Shown here: positions 16,265 through 25,922 of the stretch, piece after piece
Layout: each line of letters starts with the position of its first letter
Numbering within the stretch: position 1 is the first letter of the stretch
NCBI RefSeq assembly: GCF_014217685.1
Contig: NZ_CP043653.1
Span: 248,001 to 312,000, forward strand
DNA: 64,000 nt
Source of the DNA: Glaciihabitans sp. INWT7
GTDB taxonomy: Bacteria; Actinomycetota; Actinomycetes; Actinomycetales; Microbacteriaceae
Direction: 5' to 3'
Made by a program: the position numbers and the translations under genes
The notes under the pieces: model-generated
Seen by the model: the letters and a program-made list of their open reading frames with translations, nothing else
Database searches by the model: none
Told to the model about the DNA's origin: nothing

Positions 16265-16447
16265 TTACTCGATCTCGACGACCGGGGCGTCTGCCGCGTT
16301 CTTCTTGATCGACTCGATGCCGTTCTTCGCGCCGGCCTTGGAGGTGTAGCCCTCCGAGGACAGCGCGATGACCTCTCCGTTGCCGGCCTTGAGGCGGAAA
16401 CGGTATTCGCCGCCCTTGTCGGTGTAGAGCTCGAACTTTCCAGCCAT
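16265..16447 (-). CDS. YegP/DUF1508 family protein
   Basis: A 60-residue protein that is a single DUF1508 repeat (KFELYTDKGGEYRFRLKAGNGEVIALSSEGYTSKAGAKNGIESIKKNA). The family has a small beta-sheet/helix fold and no known function. Many members have two repeats; this has one. It is monocistronic on the minus strand. Confidence 0.85.
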   Translation of the reverse strand: MAGKFELYTDKGGEYRFRLKAGNGEVIALSSEGYTSKAGAKNGIESIKKNAADAPVVEIE

Positions 16448-16668
16448 CAGGATGCCTGCTTTCTCGTCGGGACGGGCGACCTTGCCCGCGTCAGGAACAA
16501 CTCTAGAGACGGGGTCGAATTCGGTCCAGAGTCGAATTCTCGCGCCGTCCTGGCCCGTCGCGCCGACCCGGCAGCCCCGAGGCGGTGGACCGGATCGGGG
16601 CGGCGCAGAGACGCTTCCCGCCGTCGTTCACGGGAATCCCGCAGCAGCGCAAAACGTAGACTGGGCCC

Positions 16669-17307
16669 GTGGCTGCATCCCTGATCCACCTCGTCCGGCA
16701 CGGAGAGGTCTATAACCCGGAGGGCATCCTTTATGGGCGGCTGCCGGGCTACCACCTTTCGGAGCTCGGGCAGCGGATGGCGACGGCCGCAGCAGGACAG
16801 CTGGCCGGTCATCCGATCGCGGCGCTCTACGCCAGTCCGCTGCAGCGCGCGCAGGAATCCGCGGCGCCGTGGGCAGAGCGGTTCGGCCTCGACATCGTGA
16901 CCGACGAGCGCCTGATCGAGCCGACCAACCGGTTCGAGGGCAAGAAGTTCGAGTTCGGCCCGGCGGTGCTCACCAAGCCGAGCATGTGGCGTTGGGTGAT
17001 CAACCCCTGGAAGCCCAGCTGGGGCGAGCCCTACGTGAGCGTCATCGATCGGATGATGTCCGCGATCGGCGATGCGTGGGATGACGCGGACGGCGGCGAG
17101 GTCGTGATGGTGAGCCATCAGATGCCCATCGTGATGGTGCAGCGATTCGTCGCCCGGAAGCGGCCGTTCCACGACCCACGCGAACGACGCTGTCACCTGT
17201 CGAGCATCACGACGCTGCGCAAAGAGGGCGACTCCTTCGTCGAGGTGGGCTATCAGGACCCCGCGGCCGAGCTGTTGGCCGGATCGACAGACACGGGTGC
17301 GGTGTGA
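16669..17307 (+). CDS. Histidine phosphatase family protein (phosphoglycerate mutase-like)
   Basis: 212 residues. The phosphate-binding LVRHGE motif (His11 nucleophile) is at residues 8-13 and the second histidine is in VMVSHQMPI. It is a broad-specificity histidine phosphatase; the same gene opens the cytochrome c biogenesis cluster in mycobacteria (Rv0525). A TAGACT box at 16657-16662 is 6 nt before the GTG, so translation is probably leaderless. Its TGA overlaps the GTG of the next gene. The 220 bp upstream hold no gene. Confidence 0.87.
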   Translation: MAASLIHLVRHGEVYNPEGILYGRLPGYHLSELGQRMATAAAGQLAGHPIAALYASPLQRAQESAAPWAERFGLDIVTDERLIEPTNRFEGKKFEFGPAVLTKPSMWRWVINPWKPSWGEPYVSVIDRMMSAIGDAWDDADGGEVVMVSHQMPIVMVQRFVARKRPFHDPRERRCHLSSITTLRKEGDSFVEVGYQDPAAELLAGSTDTGAV

Positions 17308-17894
17308 GAGCGCGCATCCCGGTGGTCGTGGCGCTCGTGGTCGCAGCCCTCGCTCTCAGCGGCTGCAGCTCCGACTCGCTCGCGAAGGACTACGGCAACG
17401 GTGGCGCAAACTACACTGACGACTCCGGGTTGCCCGTGCAGATCCCCGCCGCCAAACGCACGACACCGATCGACTTCACCGGCACCACCGTCGACGGCAA
17501 GACGCTCACCGTCTCCGATGACCGCGCCCCGGTTACCGTCGTCAACTTCTGGTACGCGAACTGCGCGCCGTGCCGGGCAGAGGCCCCTTTCCTGCAGGGG
17601 CTGTACGAGAAGTACCAGTCGGACGGCGTCAAGTTCATCGGCGTGAACATCTTCGACCAGTCGCCGGGCGCCCTCTCGTTCGAGAAGACCTACAAGATCA
17701 CCTATCCCTCGGTGATGGATGTCGACAGCGGCGCCGCACGGATCGCCTTCGCCGGTGCCGTCGCCCCTACCGCCACCCCCACGACCTTCGTGCTGGATGC
17801 CAAGGGTCGCATCGCCGCCCGCATCGTCGGCCAGCTCGAGTCCCAGTCGATCCTCAACACCCTCATCTCCGACACGCTCGCCGAGAGCAAGTAG
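17304..17894 (+). CDS. TlpA/ResA-like thioredoxin-fold lipoprotein
   Basis: 196 residues. A lipobox LALSGC puts the lipidated Cys at 21. The redox motif CAPC (Cys87, Cys90) sits in VVNFWYANCAPCRAEAPFL. It likely keeps apocytochrome c haem-binding cysteines reduced on the outside of the membrane, receiving electrons from CcdA, encoded next. The start GTG overlaps the previous stop (GTGA) and the ccdA GTG overlaps this stop, so the operon is coupled throughout. Confidence 0.9.
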   Translation: MRARIPVVVALVVAALALSGCSSDSLAKDYGNGGANYTDDSGLPVQIPAAKRTTPIDFTGTTVDGKTLTVSDDRAPVTVVNFWYANCAPCRAEAPFLQGLYEKYQSDGVKFIGVNIFDQSPGALSFEKTYKITYPSVMDVDSGAARIAFAGAVAPTATPTTFVLDAKGRIAARIVGQLESQSILNTLISDTLAESK

Positions 17895-18649
17895 TGGACA
17901 TCAGGGATCTGATTCTGGAGGGCAACCTCGGATTGGCGCTGCCCATCGCGCTGCTGGCCGGGCTCGTCGCCTTCGCCTCTCCGTGCGTTCTTCCGCTTCT
18001 GCCGGGCTACCTCGCCTACATCGGGGGATTCGCCGGCAGCGCGGAGAAGAACGTGCATGGCGCGCGGCAGCGCGGGCGCCTCCTGCTCGGCGTGGCGCTG
18101 TTCGTGCTCGGATTCAGCGTCGTCTTCATCACCCTCAACCTGATCGCGGCTGCCGCCGGGGCGCTGTTGATCCCCTGGCTCGGACTCATCACCCGCATCG
18201 CCGGGGTCTTCCTCATCCTGATGGGGCTCGTCTTCGTGGGGCAGTTCACCTTCCTCCAGCGTGAGTTCAAGCCCCGGTGGCGCACCACCACCGGACTCGC
18301 CGGCGCTCCACTGCTCGGTATCGTCTTCGGCCTCGGCTGGGTGCCGTGCATCGGACCGACCCTGGCCGCGGTGCTCTCGTTCAGCATGGGGAGCGGCAAC
18401 GCTTGGCGCGGGGTGCTCCTCGGCGTCGTCTACTGCCTCGGCCTCGGCATCCCCTTCCTGCTCGTGGCGCTCGGCCTCGACTGGGTGACCGGCTCGGTGG
18501 CTTGGCTCAAGCGCCACATCCGTGTGATCAACATCATCGGCGGATCGCTGCTCATCCTGATCGGACTGCTCATGGTCTCCGGTCTGTGGCAGATCATCGT
18601 CAACCAGCTGCAGGGGGTGATCGTCGGAAATTATGAGTCGCCCCTCTGA
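17894..18649 (+). CDS. ccdA: Cytochrome c biogenesis protein CcdA (DsbD family)
   Basis: 251 residues with six predicted membrane helices. The two redox cysteines are in FASPCVLPLLPGY and GWVPCIGPTLA, the hallmark of CcdA/DsbD transmembrane electron carriers that pass thiol electrons from the cytoplasm to the ResA-like protein. The GTG start at 17894 is chosen because it overlaps the preceding stop and precedes the first helix; a longer frame from 17570 runs through the previous gene. It overlaps resB by 17 bp. Confidence 0.92.
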   Translation: MDIRDLILEGNLGLALPIALLAGLVAFASPCVLPLLPGYLAYIGGFAGSAEKNVHGARQRGRLLLGVALFVLGFSVVFITLNLIAAAAGALLIPWLGLITRIAGVFLILMGLVFVGQFTFLQREFKPRWRTTTGLAGAPLLGIVFGLGWVPCIGPTLAAVLSFSMGSGNAWRGVLLGVVYCLGLGIPFLLVALGLDWVTGSVAWLKRHIRVINIIGGSLLILIGLLMVSGLWQIIVNQLQGVIVGNYESPL

Positions 18650-20318
18650 TCACATCGATTCCCCTGCCCCCGCCCCCCGCGACGGCATCACCCAGCCGAA
18701 GCTCGGCCCGATCGGGTACATCCGCTTCTTCTGGCGGCAGCTCACGAGCATGCGAACCGCGCTCTTCCTGCTGTTGCTGCTGGCGATCGCCGCGGTGCCC
18801 GGATCCGTCTTCCCCCAGCGCAGCTCCGACCCCAACGGGGTGACGCAGTACTTCAGCAACAACCCCTCGGCAGCGCCGGTGCTCGACAAACTGCAGCTCT
18901 TCGACGTGTACACCTCTGCGTGGTTCTCGGCGATCTATCTCCTGCTGTTCATCTCGCTGATCGGGTGCGTCATCCCGCGCACGATCCACCACGCCAAGGC
19001 CCTCGCGTCGCCGCCGCCGAAGACTCCCGCGCGACTCGAGCGCCTCGGTGCGTTCAGCGCATTCGAGATCGAACCGGATGCCACGGGCCCCACTCTCACG
19101 GCCGCCTCCGCCGTCGATTCCGGCCGCGCCGTGCTGCGCAAGGCGGGGTATCGCGTCAAGCTGTTCGACGGGCGCGGGCCAGACGGCCCCGAGTTCTCCG
19201 CCTCAGCAGAGCGCGGTTACCTGCGGGAGACCGGCAACCTGGTGTTCCACATCTCCCTCATCGGCATCCTCCTCGCCGTGGGAGTCGGTGGCGGTGTCGG
19301 CTATACCGGCCAGAAGGTGCTGGTGGTCGGGCAGGCCTTCGCCAACGTGCGCCTCACCTTCGACTCCTTCACCAAGGGACGCTTCTTCTCCGACAGCGAC
19401 CTGCAGCCCTACCGACTGCGCCTCGACAAGTTCGCCGTGAAATACGAGGAGCAGAACGACAACGCCCTCGGCCAGCCGATCGACTACACCGCGGATGTCA
19501 CGACCTTCGACTCCGCGGGCAAGCCCACGAAGGCCGTGGTCAAGGTCAACGACCCGCTGCGGCTCGGCGGCAACGACATCTACCTGCTCGGCAACGGGTA
19601 CGCGCCCTGGATCACCGTGAAGAATCCGGCGGGCAAGGTCGTCTACTCCGAGCCCGTGCCGTTCCTCGCGCAGGATGCCAACCTCACCTCGCTCGGCATC
19701 ATCAAGGTGCCAGACGGTCTCGCCTCGCAGCTCGGTATGCGCGCGTTCTTCTACCCGACGGCCGCCGAGAGCTCGGATGGCGTGCTCGGCTCGGTCTATC
19801 CCGACCTGCGCAACCCCGTGCTCTCGCTCGTCGTCTTCAAGGGCGACCTCGGCATCAACAAGGGCGTTCCGAAGTCGGTGTTCGTGCTCGACACCGACAA
19901 GATGACCCCGCTCGCCGGACCGGGCACCGCCGACGGCACCTCGGCACTACGACTGAAGCCGGGCGAGACCGCGAAGATCCCCGGGGGCCTCGGTTCCATC
20001 ACCTTCGAGAACAAGGCGCCAGCCTCGGACAAGGCCGACCTGTCGAAGAGCGTTCAGCGCTTCGTCTCCTTCGACGTGCATCGCGACCCAACACAGGGCT
20101 GGGTGCTGTTCTTCGCCATCTGCGTGCTCGCCGGTCTGCTCACCTCGCTGTTCATCCCGCGTCGCCGCCTCTGGATCAAGGTGATCGAGCTGTCGGGTGG
20201 CCGAATGAGGATCGAATACGCCGGACTTGCCCGCGGCGAAGACCCGACCCTGGAGGCCGCGGTCACAGCCATCGCCCAGCGTCACTCCCAGCAACTCGGG
20301 CTTAGGCTGGATCCGTGA
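18633..20318 (+). CDS. resB: Cytochrome c biogenesis protein ResB
   Basis: 561 residues, the usual size. Three N-terminal membrane helices (about 40-60, 95-115 and 200-220), a large extracytoplasmic domain and a C-terminal helix (VLFFAICVLAGLLTSLFIP) fit ResB/Ccs1. With CcsB it forms the system II haem lyase that exports haem and attaches it to apocytochrome c. It overlaps ccdA by 17 bp and the next gene by 4 bp. Confidence 0.93.
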   Translation: MSRPSDHIDSPAPAPRDGITQPKLGPIGYIRFFWRQLTSMRTALFLLLLLAIAAVPGSVFPQRSSDPNGVTQYFSNNPSAAPVLDKLQLFDVYTSAWFSAIYLLLFISLIGCVIPRTIHHAKALASPPPKTPARLERLGAFSAFEIEPDATGPTLTAASAVDSGRAVLRKAGYRVKLFDGRGPDGPEFSASAERGYLRETGNLVFHISLIGILLAVGVGGGVGYTGQKVLVVGQAFANVRLTFDSFTKGRFFSDSDLQPYRLRLDKFAVKYEEQNDNALGQPIDYTADVTTFDSAGKPTKAVVKVNDPLRLGGNDIYLLGNGYAPWITVKNPAGKVVYSEPVPFLAQDANLTSLGIIKVPDGLASQLGMRAFFYPTAAESSDGVLGSVYPDLRNPVLSLVVFKGDLGINKGVPKSVFVLDTDKMTPLAGPGTADGTSALRLKPGETAKIPGGLGSITFENKAPASDKADLSKSVQRFVSFDVHRDPTQGWVLFFAICVLAGLLTSLFIPRRRLWIKVIELSGGRMRIEYAGLARGEDPTLEAAVTAIAQRHSQQLGLRLDP

Positions 20319-21283
20319 CCTCTGCTGCCCTCGCGTCGTACTCCCTCACCGCGGTCTACTCCGCGATGGGCGTCTACCTCTTCGCCTTCATCGCCTTCAC
20401 TCTCGACCTGGCGAAGCGTTCCGCGGAGTCCCCGTTGGCCGTCGTCGCGTCACCGGTGCGTGTGGGCCAGATGTCGCGCGTGGGAGGCACCGCGGTTCTC
20501 GATCGGGCCCCGGTCGCCACGGCTCCCGTTCGTCGCCCCAACCGGTTCGAACGGGCCGCTTTTGCGCTGACCATCCTGGCGTGGGTGCTGCACGTCGTCG
20601 GCACCGTGTTGCGTGGCGTGGCTGCCCACCGGGTGCCCTGGGCCAACATGTTCGAGTTCAGCCTCACGGCATCCGCCATCATCGTCGGGGTGTTCATCGC
20701 CGTGCAGGCGTGGCAGAATCTGCGTTTCCTCGGGGCGTACATCACCGGGTTCTCGCTTATCGTCCTCGGCTTCGGCACCGTCGGTTTCTACGTGAATGTG
20801 GTGCCGCTCCCGCCGGCCCTGCAGTCGTACTGGCTCGTGATCCACGTCTTCGTCGCGACCCTCGGAACCGCGTTCTTCGCCATCGGCGCTGGGCTCTCGC
20901 TGGTGCAGCTGATCCAGACCCGGCGCGAGGCGAAGCAGTTCTCCGGCCTCAAGTTCCTCGACACGATGCCGGATGCCGAGAAGCTCGAGACCCTCGCCTA
21001 CCGCGTCATCGTCGTCGGCTTCGTCTTCTGGACCTTCACCCTCATGGCCGGCGCGATCTGGGCCGAGCACGCGTGGGGCCGCTACTGGGGGTGGGATACG
21101 AAGGAGGTCTGGACCTTCATCATCTGGACCATCTTCGCCGGCTACATCCATGCCAGGGCGACCCGCGGCTGGCGCGGCAGCCGATCCGCGTACCTCGCGA
21201 TCGTCGGATTCGCCGCGGTGATGTTCAACTTCACCATCGTGAACCTGTTCTTCAAGGGCCTGCACGCCTACAGCGGCCTGTAA
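20315..21283 (+). CDS. ccsB: Cytochrome c biogenesis protein CcsB/CcsA
   Basis: 322 residues with about eight membrane helices. The haem-handling tryptophan-rich (WWD-type) segment is WGRYWGWDTKEVW, near residue 255. It partners ResB in the system II synthetase. The GTG start overlaps the resB stop. It is the last gene of the biogenesis operon and is followed 17 bp later by an unrelated DUF952 gene. Confidence 0.93.
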   Translation: MTSAALASYSLTAVYSAMGVYLFAFIAFTLDLAKRSAESPLAVVASPVRVGQMSRVGGTAVLDRAPVATAPVRRPNRFERAAFALTILAWVLHVVGTVLRGVAAHRVPWANMFEFSLTASAIIVGVFIAVQAWQNLRFLGAYITGFSLIVLGFGTVGFYVNVVPLPPALQSYWLVIHVFVATLGTAFFAIGAGLSLVQLIQTRREAKQFSGLKFLDTMPDAEKLETLAYRVIVVGFVFWTFTLMAGAIWAEHAWGRYWGWDTKEVWTFIIWTIFAGYIHARATRGWRGSRSAYLAIVGFAAVMFNFTIVNLFFKGLHAYSGL

Positions 21284-21300
21284 CCACGGGCGGGCCGTCG

Positions 21301-22056
21301 ATGTCACTGCTGCACATCGCGCACGTCACCGACTGGAGCGCGGCCGCCGTCACGGGAGAGTACCGCGTGTCCACACGCGGGGCGTCGCTCGAGCAGGTCG
21401 GCTTCATCCACGCGTCCTCCTCCGCACAAGTCGCCGGGGTAGCGGATTTCGCCTACCGCGACGATCCGGAGGGGCTCGTCGTGTTGGTGATCGACGACGA
21501 GGTGCTTCGTGAGGCCGGCATCGCCGTGCGCTACCAGGACGGCGGCAACGGCACCCTCTTTCCCCACATCTTCGGGGCCCTCCGGCCCGAATTCGTGACC
21601 GAGGTGCGCCCGGCGGGCTTCGTGAACGGGGTGTTCGCCTGGTTGCGGGAGGGCCGCTCTGTGGACTGTGAGAGCCTTGAGGGTTTCGAGGGCACGATCG
21701 CCGAGACGGATGTCGCGGGGGCCGTCGCCGCGGAACGGCGGCTGCTCGATCCAGCGGTGCGTCGCGATCGCGCCGCCGTCGACAGCCTGCTCGCCCCGGA
21801 ATTCAGCGAGATCGGACAGTCGGGGCGACTGTGGGAGCGAACGGAGCTCCTCGACGCGATCGTCGAGTTCGAGTCATCCGCGGGCCTGCTCGTGACCGAG
21901 CTGGAGGCGCGGGTTCCCGCACCGGACTTAGTGCTTCTCGGCTATGTATCGACCGTCGGCGAATCGCGTGTCCGCCGATCGTCGTTGTGGCGGCACGCGG
22001 CGGATCGCTGGCGTGTGGAATTCCACCAGGGCACCCCGCTCAGCAGGTCCGTCTAG
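21301..22056 (+). CDS. DUF952 domain protein with C-terminal DUF4440/SnoaL-like domain
   Basis: 251 residues in two parts. Residues 1-110 are DUF952 (LLHIAHVTDWSAA ... GFIHASSSAQVAGVADFAYRD ... LFPHIFGAL), a fold related to ADP-ribosyl-handling proteins. Residues about 135-250 resemble the DUF4440/NTF2-like family (ERRLLDPAVRRDRAAVDSLLAPEFSEIGQSGRLW ... SSLWRHAADRWRVEFHQGTPL). Both families usually occur alone. ATG at 21301 follows ccsB closely and may be co-transcribed with it. Confidence 0.8.
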   Translation: MSLLHIAHVTDWSAAAVTGEYRVSTRGASLEQVGFIHASSSAQVAGVADFAYRDDPEGLVVLVIDDEVLREAGIAVRYQDGGNGTLFPHIFGALRPEFVTEVRPAGFVNGVFAWLREGRSVDCESLEGFEGTIAETDVAGAVAAERRLLDPAVRRDRAAVDSLLAPEFSEIGQSGRLWERTELLDAIVEFESSAGLLVTELEARVPAPDLVLLGYVSTVGESRVRRSSLWRHAADRWRVEFHQGTPLSRSV

Positions 22057-22236
22057 GGGCGCCGTCCGAGCGCGTCGGGGGATCCGTGAGATCCCCGGAA
22101 ACGCCTGTGGTCACGGAGAGCGGACCTCGCGGCACGGATGTAGTCGCTTGTGCTCACCCCACGTGTCCAGGAGGCAGACCCACCCCGAGCGCTCAGAGTC
22201 GCAGAACGGACGCCACCCTCGCCTACGCTGGGGCAC

Positions 22237-24054
22237 ATGAGGCGCCTCCTTCTCGTGACCGCGGTATCCGCAGCAATCGCGCTCGGGCCGATCGGGGCGG
22301 TGAGCCACGGGTCCGCAGCGCCCGCGACGGCCAGTGCTGCCATCGGCATCGCGTCGGGAGTCGACGATTTCGCGTTCGACAGTTTCGACGGCGACTACAC
22401 GCTCGCTCGCGACTCTGCCGGCCGCTCCACCCTGACGACCGTCGAGACGCTGGTCGCCCGCTTCCCGGCGTCCGATCAGAACCACGGAATCCGCCGGGAG
22501 CTCATCGACGATTTCGACGGGCATCCCACCGACCTCAGGGTCACATCGGTGACGGATGAACAGGGCCGACCACGCGCGTACAAGACCTCCTCGAATGACG
22601 GCGTGCTCTCGGTGACCGTGGCGGACCCCGGTTACGTGCACGGGGTGCAGACCTACGTCATCAGCTACACCTCGCACAACGTGACCCGGTATTTCGCGGA
22701 CACGAAGGCCGACGAGTTCTACTGGGACACCAACGGCACGGGCTGGAAGCAGCCCTTCGCGAAAGTCTCCGCCGAGGTGCATCTGCCGACGGACCTCGAA
22801 TCGCGGCTGTCAGGGCGAGCGGATGCGGCATCCGGTCTCGAGGGAGCGAACGGCCCGGCGACCATCACGAAGACCGACGACGGATTCGCGGCCTCGGCGA
22901 CCGACCTCGAGCCGGGGGAGAACCTCAGCTTTGCGATCGGCTTCGAGCCCGGCACGTTCACCCCGCGCGACGACTCGTTTCTGTCTGCGCCGTGGCCGAG
23001 CCTGTCACTTCTCGGCACACTCGCCGCACTCCTCGTGGCGGCCCGGGCCCTGTTCGTTCGTCGTACCCGGTTGAGGGATGCTCCCGGTCGCGGCATCATC
23101 GTGCCCGAATACCTGCCGCCGAAGGGCGCGAGCCTGCTCCTGTCATCACTGATCACGGCGACGACGGCGAAGTCCACACCGGCGCAGATTCTCGCCCTCG
23201 CCGTGGCGGGCAACCTGCGGATCGTCGAGGTCGAAGCATCCGGGTTCAGCCGTAAACCGGGCTACGAGTTGGAGTTCTCGACGGCAGAGGGAGCGGATGC
23301 CGACGCGACGGAATTCCTGCACGCCATCTTCGGGGACACTCTGACCATCGGCGAGCAGCGCGACCTCAAGAAGAACGACCAGAAGGCGGTCAGACGGCTC
23401 GCGGCCCTGATGAAGCGTGTCACAGCGGATGCCACGACCAACGGATACCGGCGGCGACGGCCGGCCGGCCTCATCGGGATGCTCGTGCTGGTGTCACTCC
23501 TCGTGTCGGCTGCGGGAGTCGCATTCGCCATCGTCTCCCTCGCCTCCGTGCACGGCAATCCGGTCTTGTCGGCTGTCTTCGCCGCCGTCTCGCTGGCCGC
23601 CTGCACAACGACCGTCGTGCTGGTCTCGCATGCGCCGCTGGAGGCCAAAGGCGCCGAGCTCCGGGAGTATCTGGCGGGCCTTCGGGAGTACATCTCGCTC
23701 GCGGAGGCCGACCGTCTCCGCTTTCTGCAGTCGCCGACCGGCGCCGAGCGCACCCCCGTCCGCAGCGACGATCGGCGCCAGATGGTCGCGTTGAACGAGA
23801 GGCTGCTGCCCTACGCGGTGCTCTTCGGAATCGAGAAGGCCTGGGCCGCCGAGCTCGGGAGGTTCTACGAGGAGACGGGCGAGCAACCGTCGTGGTACGT
23901 CGGGTCGGGCCCCTTCAACGCGGCGGTCTTCGCCGGCAGCATCGGCTCGGTGTCGTCGAGTGCGTCGTCTGCCTACAGCAGCGGCAGCGGCGGCTCCGGC
24001 GGCGGGGCCATGTCCGGAGGAGGTGGTGGCGGGGGAGGTGGCGGCGGCGTGTGA
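22237..24054 (+). CDS. DUF2207 domain-containing membrane protein
   Basis: 605 residues. A signal peptide (to about residue 35) is followed by the DUF2207 extracytoplasmic domain (DDFAFDSFDGDYTLARDSAGRSTLTTVETLVARFP), a membrane helix near 250, a cytoplasmic segment, two more helices near 415-460, and a tail of Ser and Gly ending in ten glycines before a final Val. The function is unknown. TACGCT at 22224-22229, 7 nt before the ATG, suggests leaderless translation. It is single-gene; the 180 bp upstream hold nothing recognisable. Confidence 0.87.
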   Translation: MRRLLLVTAVSAAIALGPIGAVSHGSAAPATASAAIGIASGVDDFAFDSFDGDYTLARDSAGRSTLTTVETLVARFPASDQNHGIRRELIDDFDGHPTDLRVTSVTDEQGRPRAYKTSSNDGVLSVTVADPGYVHGVQTYVISYTSHNVTRYFADTKADEFYWDTNGTGWKQPFAKVSAEVHLPTDLESRLSGRADAASGLEGANGPATITKTDDGFAASATDLEPGENLSFAIGFEPGTFTPRDDSFLSAPWPSLSLLGTLAALLVAARALFVRRTRLRDAPGRGIIVPEYLPPKGASLLLSSLITATTAKSTPAQILALAVAGNLRIVEVEASGFSRKPGYELEFSTAEGADADATEFLHAIFGDTLTIGEQRDLKKNDQKAVRRLAALMKRVTADATTNGYRRRRPAGLIGMLVLVSLLVSAAGVAFAIVSLASVHGNPVLSAVFAAVSLAACTTTVVLVSHAPLEAKGAELREYLAGLREYISLAEADRLRFLQSPTGAERTPVRSDDRRQMVALNERLLPYAVLFGIEKAWAAELGRFYEETGEQPSWYVGSGPFNAAVFAGSIGSVSSSASSAYSSGSGGSGGGAMSGGGGGGGGGGGV

Positions 24055-24099
24055 TCGTCGCCTGGTCGAACGGTCGCCCGGTCGCCCGGTGTCAGCGGC

Positions 24100-24633
24100 T
24101 CAGTCGGCCGGCGTGAGCACCGCGGCGCACGCCGCGAGATCGGCACGGAAACGGGCGCGGCGCTTCTCGGGCACGGCGGCGAGCATCTGCTTCTCCACCG
24201 ATCGAGCGACGGTGTTCGCCGCATTGAGGCGTTGGCGCCCCTCGGCGGTGAGGGTCGTGGGCAGTGCCCTGCCCTGCGGCGCGGTGTCGAGCCTGGTGAC
24301 CAGGCCGCGGTCCTGAAGGCCGCGGAGCACGAGGTTCATCGATTGGCGGCTCACGAAAGCACCCCGGGCGAGGTCGGAGCTCGACATGCCGGGGCTGCGC
24401 CCCAGCAACTCGAGGCAGGAGTGCTGCGCCGCAGAGAGATCGAGGGGGCGCAAGGCCTCGGCCATCGTGCCGCGCAGGGCCGCTGCGGCATGCCGAAGCA
24501 CGTAGGTGAGTGCCTCGTCGAGCACGCCGGTCAGCGCCGCCTCCGCCTCGGCCTTCTTGTGCGCCGGCTTCTTGGGGGAGGGGGCTGACTTGCCTGTCGG
24601 CTCGGACTTCGACTTCTTACCGTGTTTCGCCAT
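24100..24633 (-). CDS. MarR-family transcriptional regulator
   Basis: 177 residues. The Lys-rich N-terminal 35 residues (MAKHGKKSKSEPTGKSAPSPKK) precede a MarR winged helix (LDLSAAQHSCLELLGRSPGMSSSDLARGAFVSRQSMNLVLRGLQDRGLVTR). The basic tail may add DNA affinity. The ATG at 24633 is chosen because an AGTGTGACACT palindrome with CACACT ends 6 nt upstream; a longer frame to 24663 is possible. Probably autoregulated. Confidence 0.85.
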   Translation of the reverse strand: MAKHGKKSKSEPTGKSAPSPKKPAHKKAEAEAALTGVLDEALTYVLRHAAAALRGTMAEALRPLDLSAAQHSCLELLGRSPGMSSSDLARGAFVSRQSMNLVLRGLQDRGLVTRLDTAPQGRALPTTLTAEGRQRLNAANTVARSVEKQMLAAVPEKRRARFRADLAACAAVLTPAD

Positions 24634-24639
24634 GTCAGT

Positions 24640-24650
24640 AGTGTGACACT
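24640..24650. promoter_or_regulatory. Candidate operator of the MarR gene
   Basis: AGTGTGACACT is a perfect 11-bp palindrome that begins 6 bp before the MarR start codon and would cover its -10 region. Confidence 0.45.
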
Positions 24651-24687
24651 GGGCCCCGCTCACGGCTAGAGGGCGACGGACTCCCGG

Positions 24688-25727
24688 TCAGTGCTCTTCG
24701 GCGAGAAGCTCGCGCACGCGCGGCGCCACCACGGTGCCGAAGAGCTCGATGCTCGACATCAACTTCTCGTGGGCCAGGGTGCCGTTGGAGTATTTGAGGT
24801 CGAAGCGGTCGAGACCGAGCACGCGGGCGGTCGACGCGATCTTCTGCGCGACGGTCTCCGGCGATCCGACGTAGAGCGAGCCGGTGTCTGCCTCGTTTTC
24901 GAAGGACTCACGACTCATCGGCCCCCAGCCGCGCTCCTTGCCGATGCGGCTCATCATCTCGGAGTGGTGCGGCCAGAGTTCCTCGCGGGCCTGCTCGTCC
25001 GTCTCCGCGATGTGCCCGGGCGAATGCACCCCGATCTTCGGTGTCGGTAGCTCGAACTGGGCGAGGGCGCGGTGGAACAGATCGACATAGGGCGCGAAGC
25101 GGGCCGGCTCGCCGCCGATGATCGCGAGCATGAGATTGAAGCCGTAGCGGGCCGTGCGCACCACGGACTCGGGGCTCCCTCCCACGCCGATCCAGGCGGG
25201 GAGCAGGCCGTTCTCGACCACGGGATACACGGACTTGTCGACCACGGGCGCGCGGGTCGTCCCGGTCCAATTCACCGGGTTCTGCTGGCGAACGGCCGCG
25301 AAGAGCTCGAGCTTCTCCTCGAACAGGCGCTCGTAGTCGGCGAGGTCCAGCCCGAACAGCGGAAAGGATTCGGTGAACGAGCCGCGCCCCAGGATGACCT
25401 CGGCGCGCCCATTCGAGATGCCGTCGAGGGTGGCGAAACGTTGGAGACGCGGATGGGGTCATCCGATGACAGCACGGTGACAGCGGTGCCGACATGGATG
25501 CGTTCGGTCTGTGCGGCGATGGCCGCGAGCACGACCTCGGGGGCGGAGACGGCGAAGTCCTTGCGGTGATGTTCGCCGACGCCGATGTAGTCCAGTCCGA
25601 CCCGATCGGCGAGCACGCCCTGGGCGACCAGGTTTCGCAACACCTGGGCATAGGGCACCGGCGTGCCGTCCGCCTCGTTGGTGACGTCACCGAAGGTGTC
25701 GAGTCCCAGTTCCAGTTGCGTTGCCAT
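24688..25727 (-). pseudogene. LLM-class flavin-dependent oxidoreductase, frameshifted
   Basis: The two halves of one luciferase-like oxidoreductase are in different frames. The N-terminal half (MATQLELGLDTFGDVTNEADG ... VLSSDDPIRV) runs from 25727 to about 25447; the rest (QRFATLDGISNGRAEVILGRG ... VRELLAEEH) continues in another frame to 24688. Loss of one A near 25445 (TTGGAGAC where TTGGAAGAC would restore IRVFQRF) explains it. All other family features are intact. It may be a recent pseudogene or a sequencing error. Confidence 0.82.
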
Positions 25728-25922
25728 CAGTGTCTCTTCCCGTCCATGTGTATGCGTGTGCATAGATCGACAACGGTGGAACGGTAACCGATATTCCGAA
25801 GCTGCCCACACTGGCACGATGACAGGGTATTCGCGCAGCGCGGCGCCCGTCGCTTCCGTTTTCCGACGACGTCGGCGAGACGATCCCGCGGGGCTCCCGA
25901 CGAACCGACGTCAGGCCGCCCG

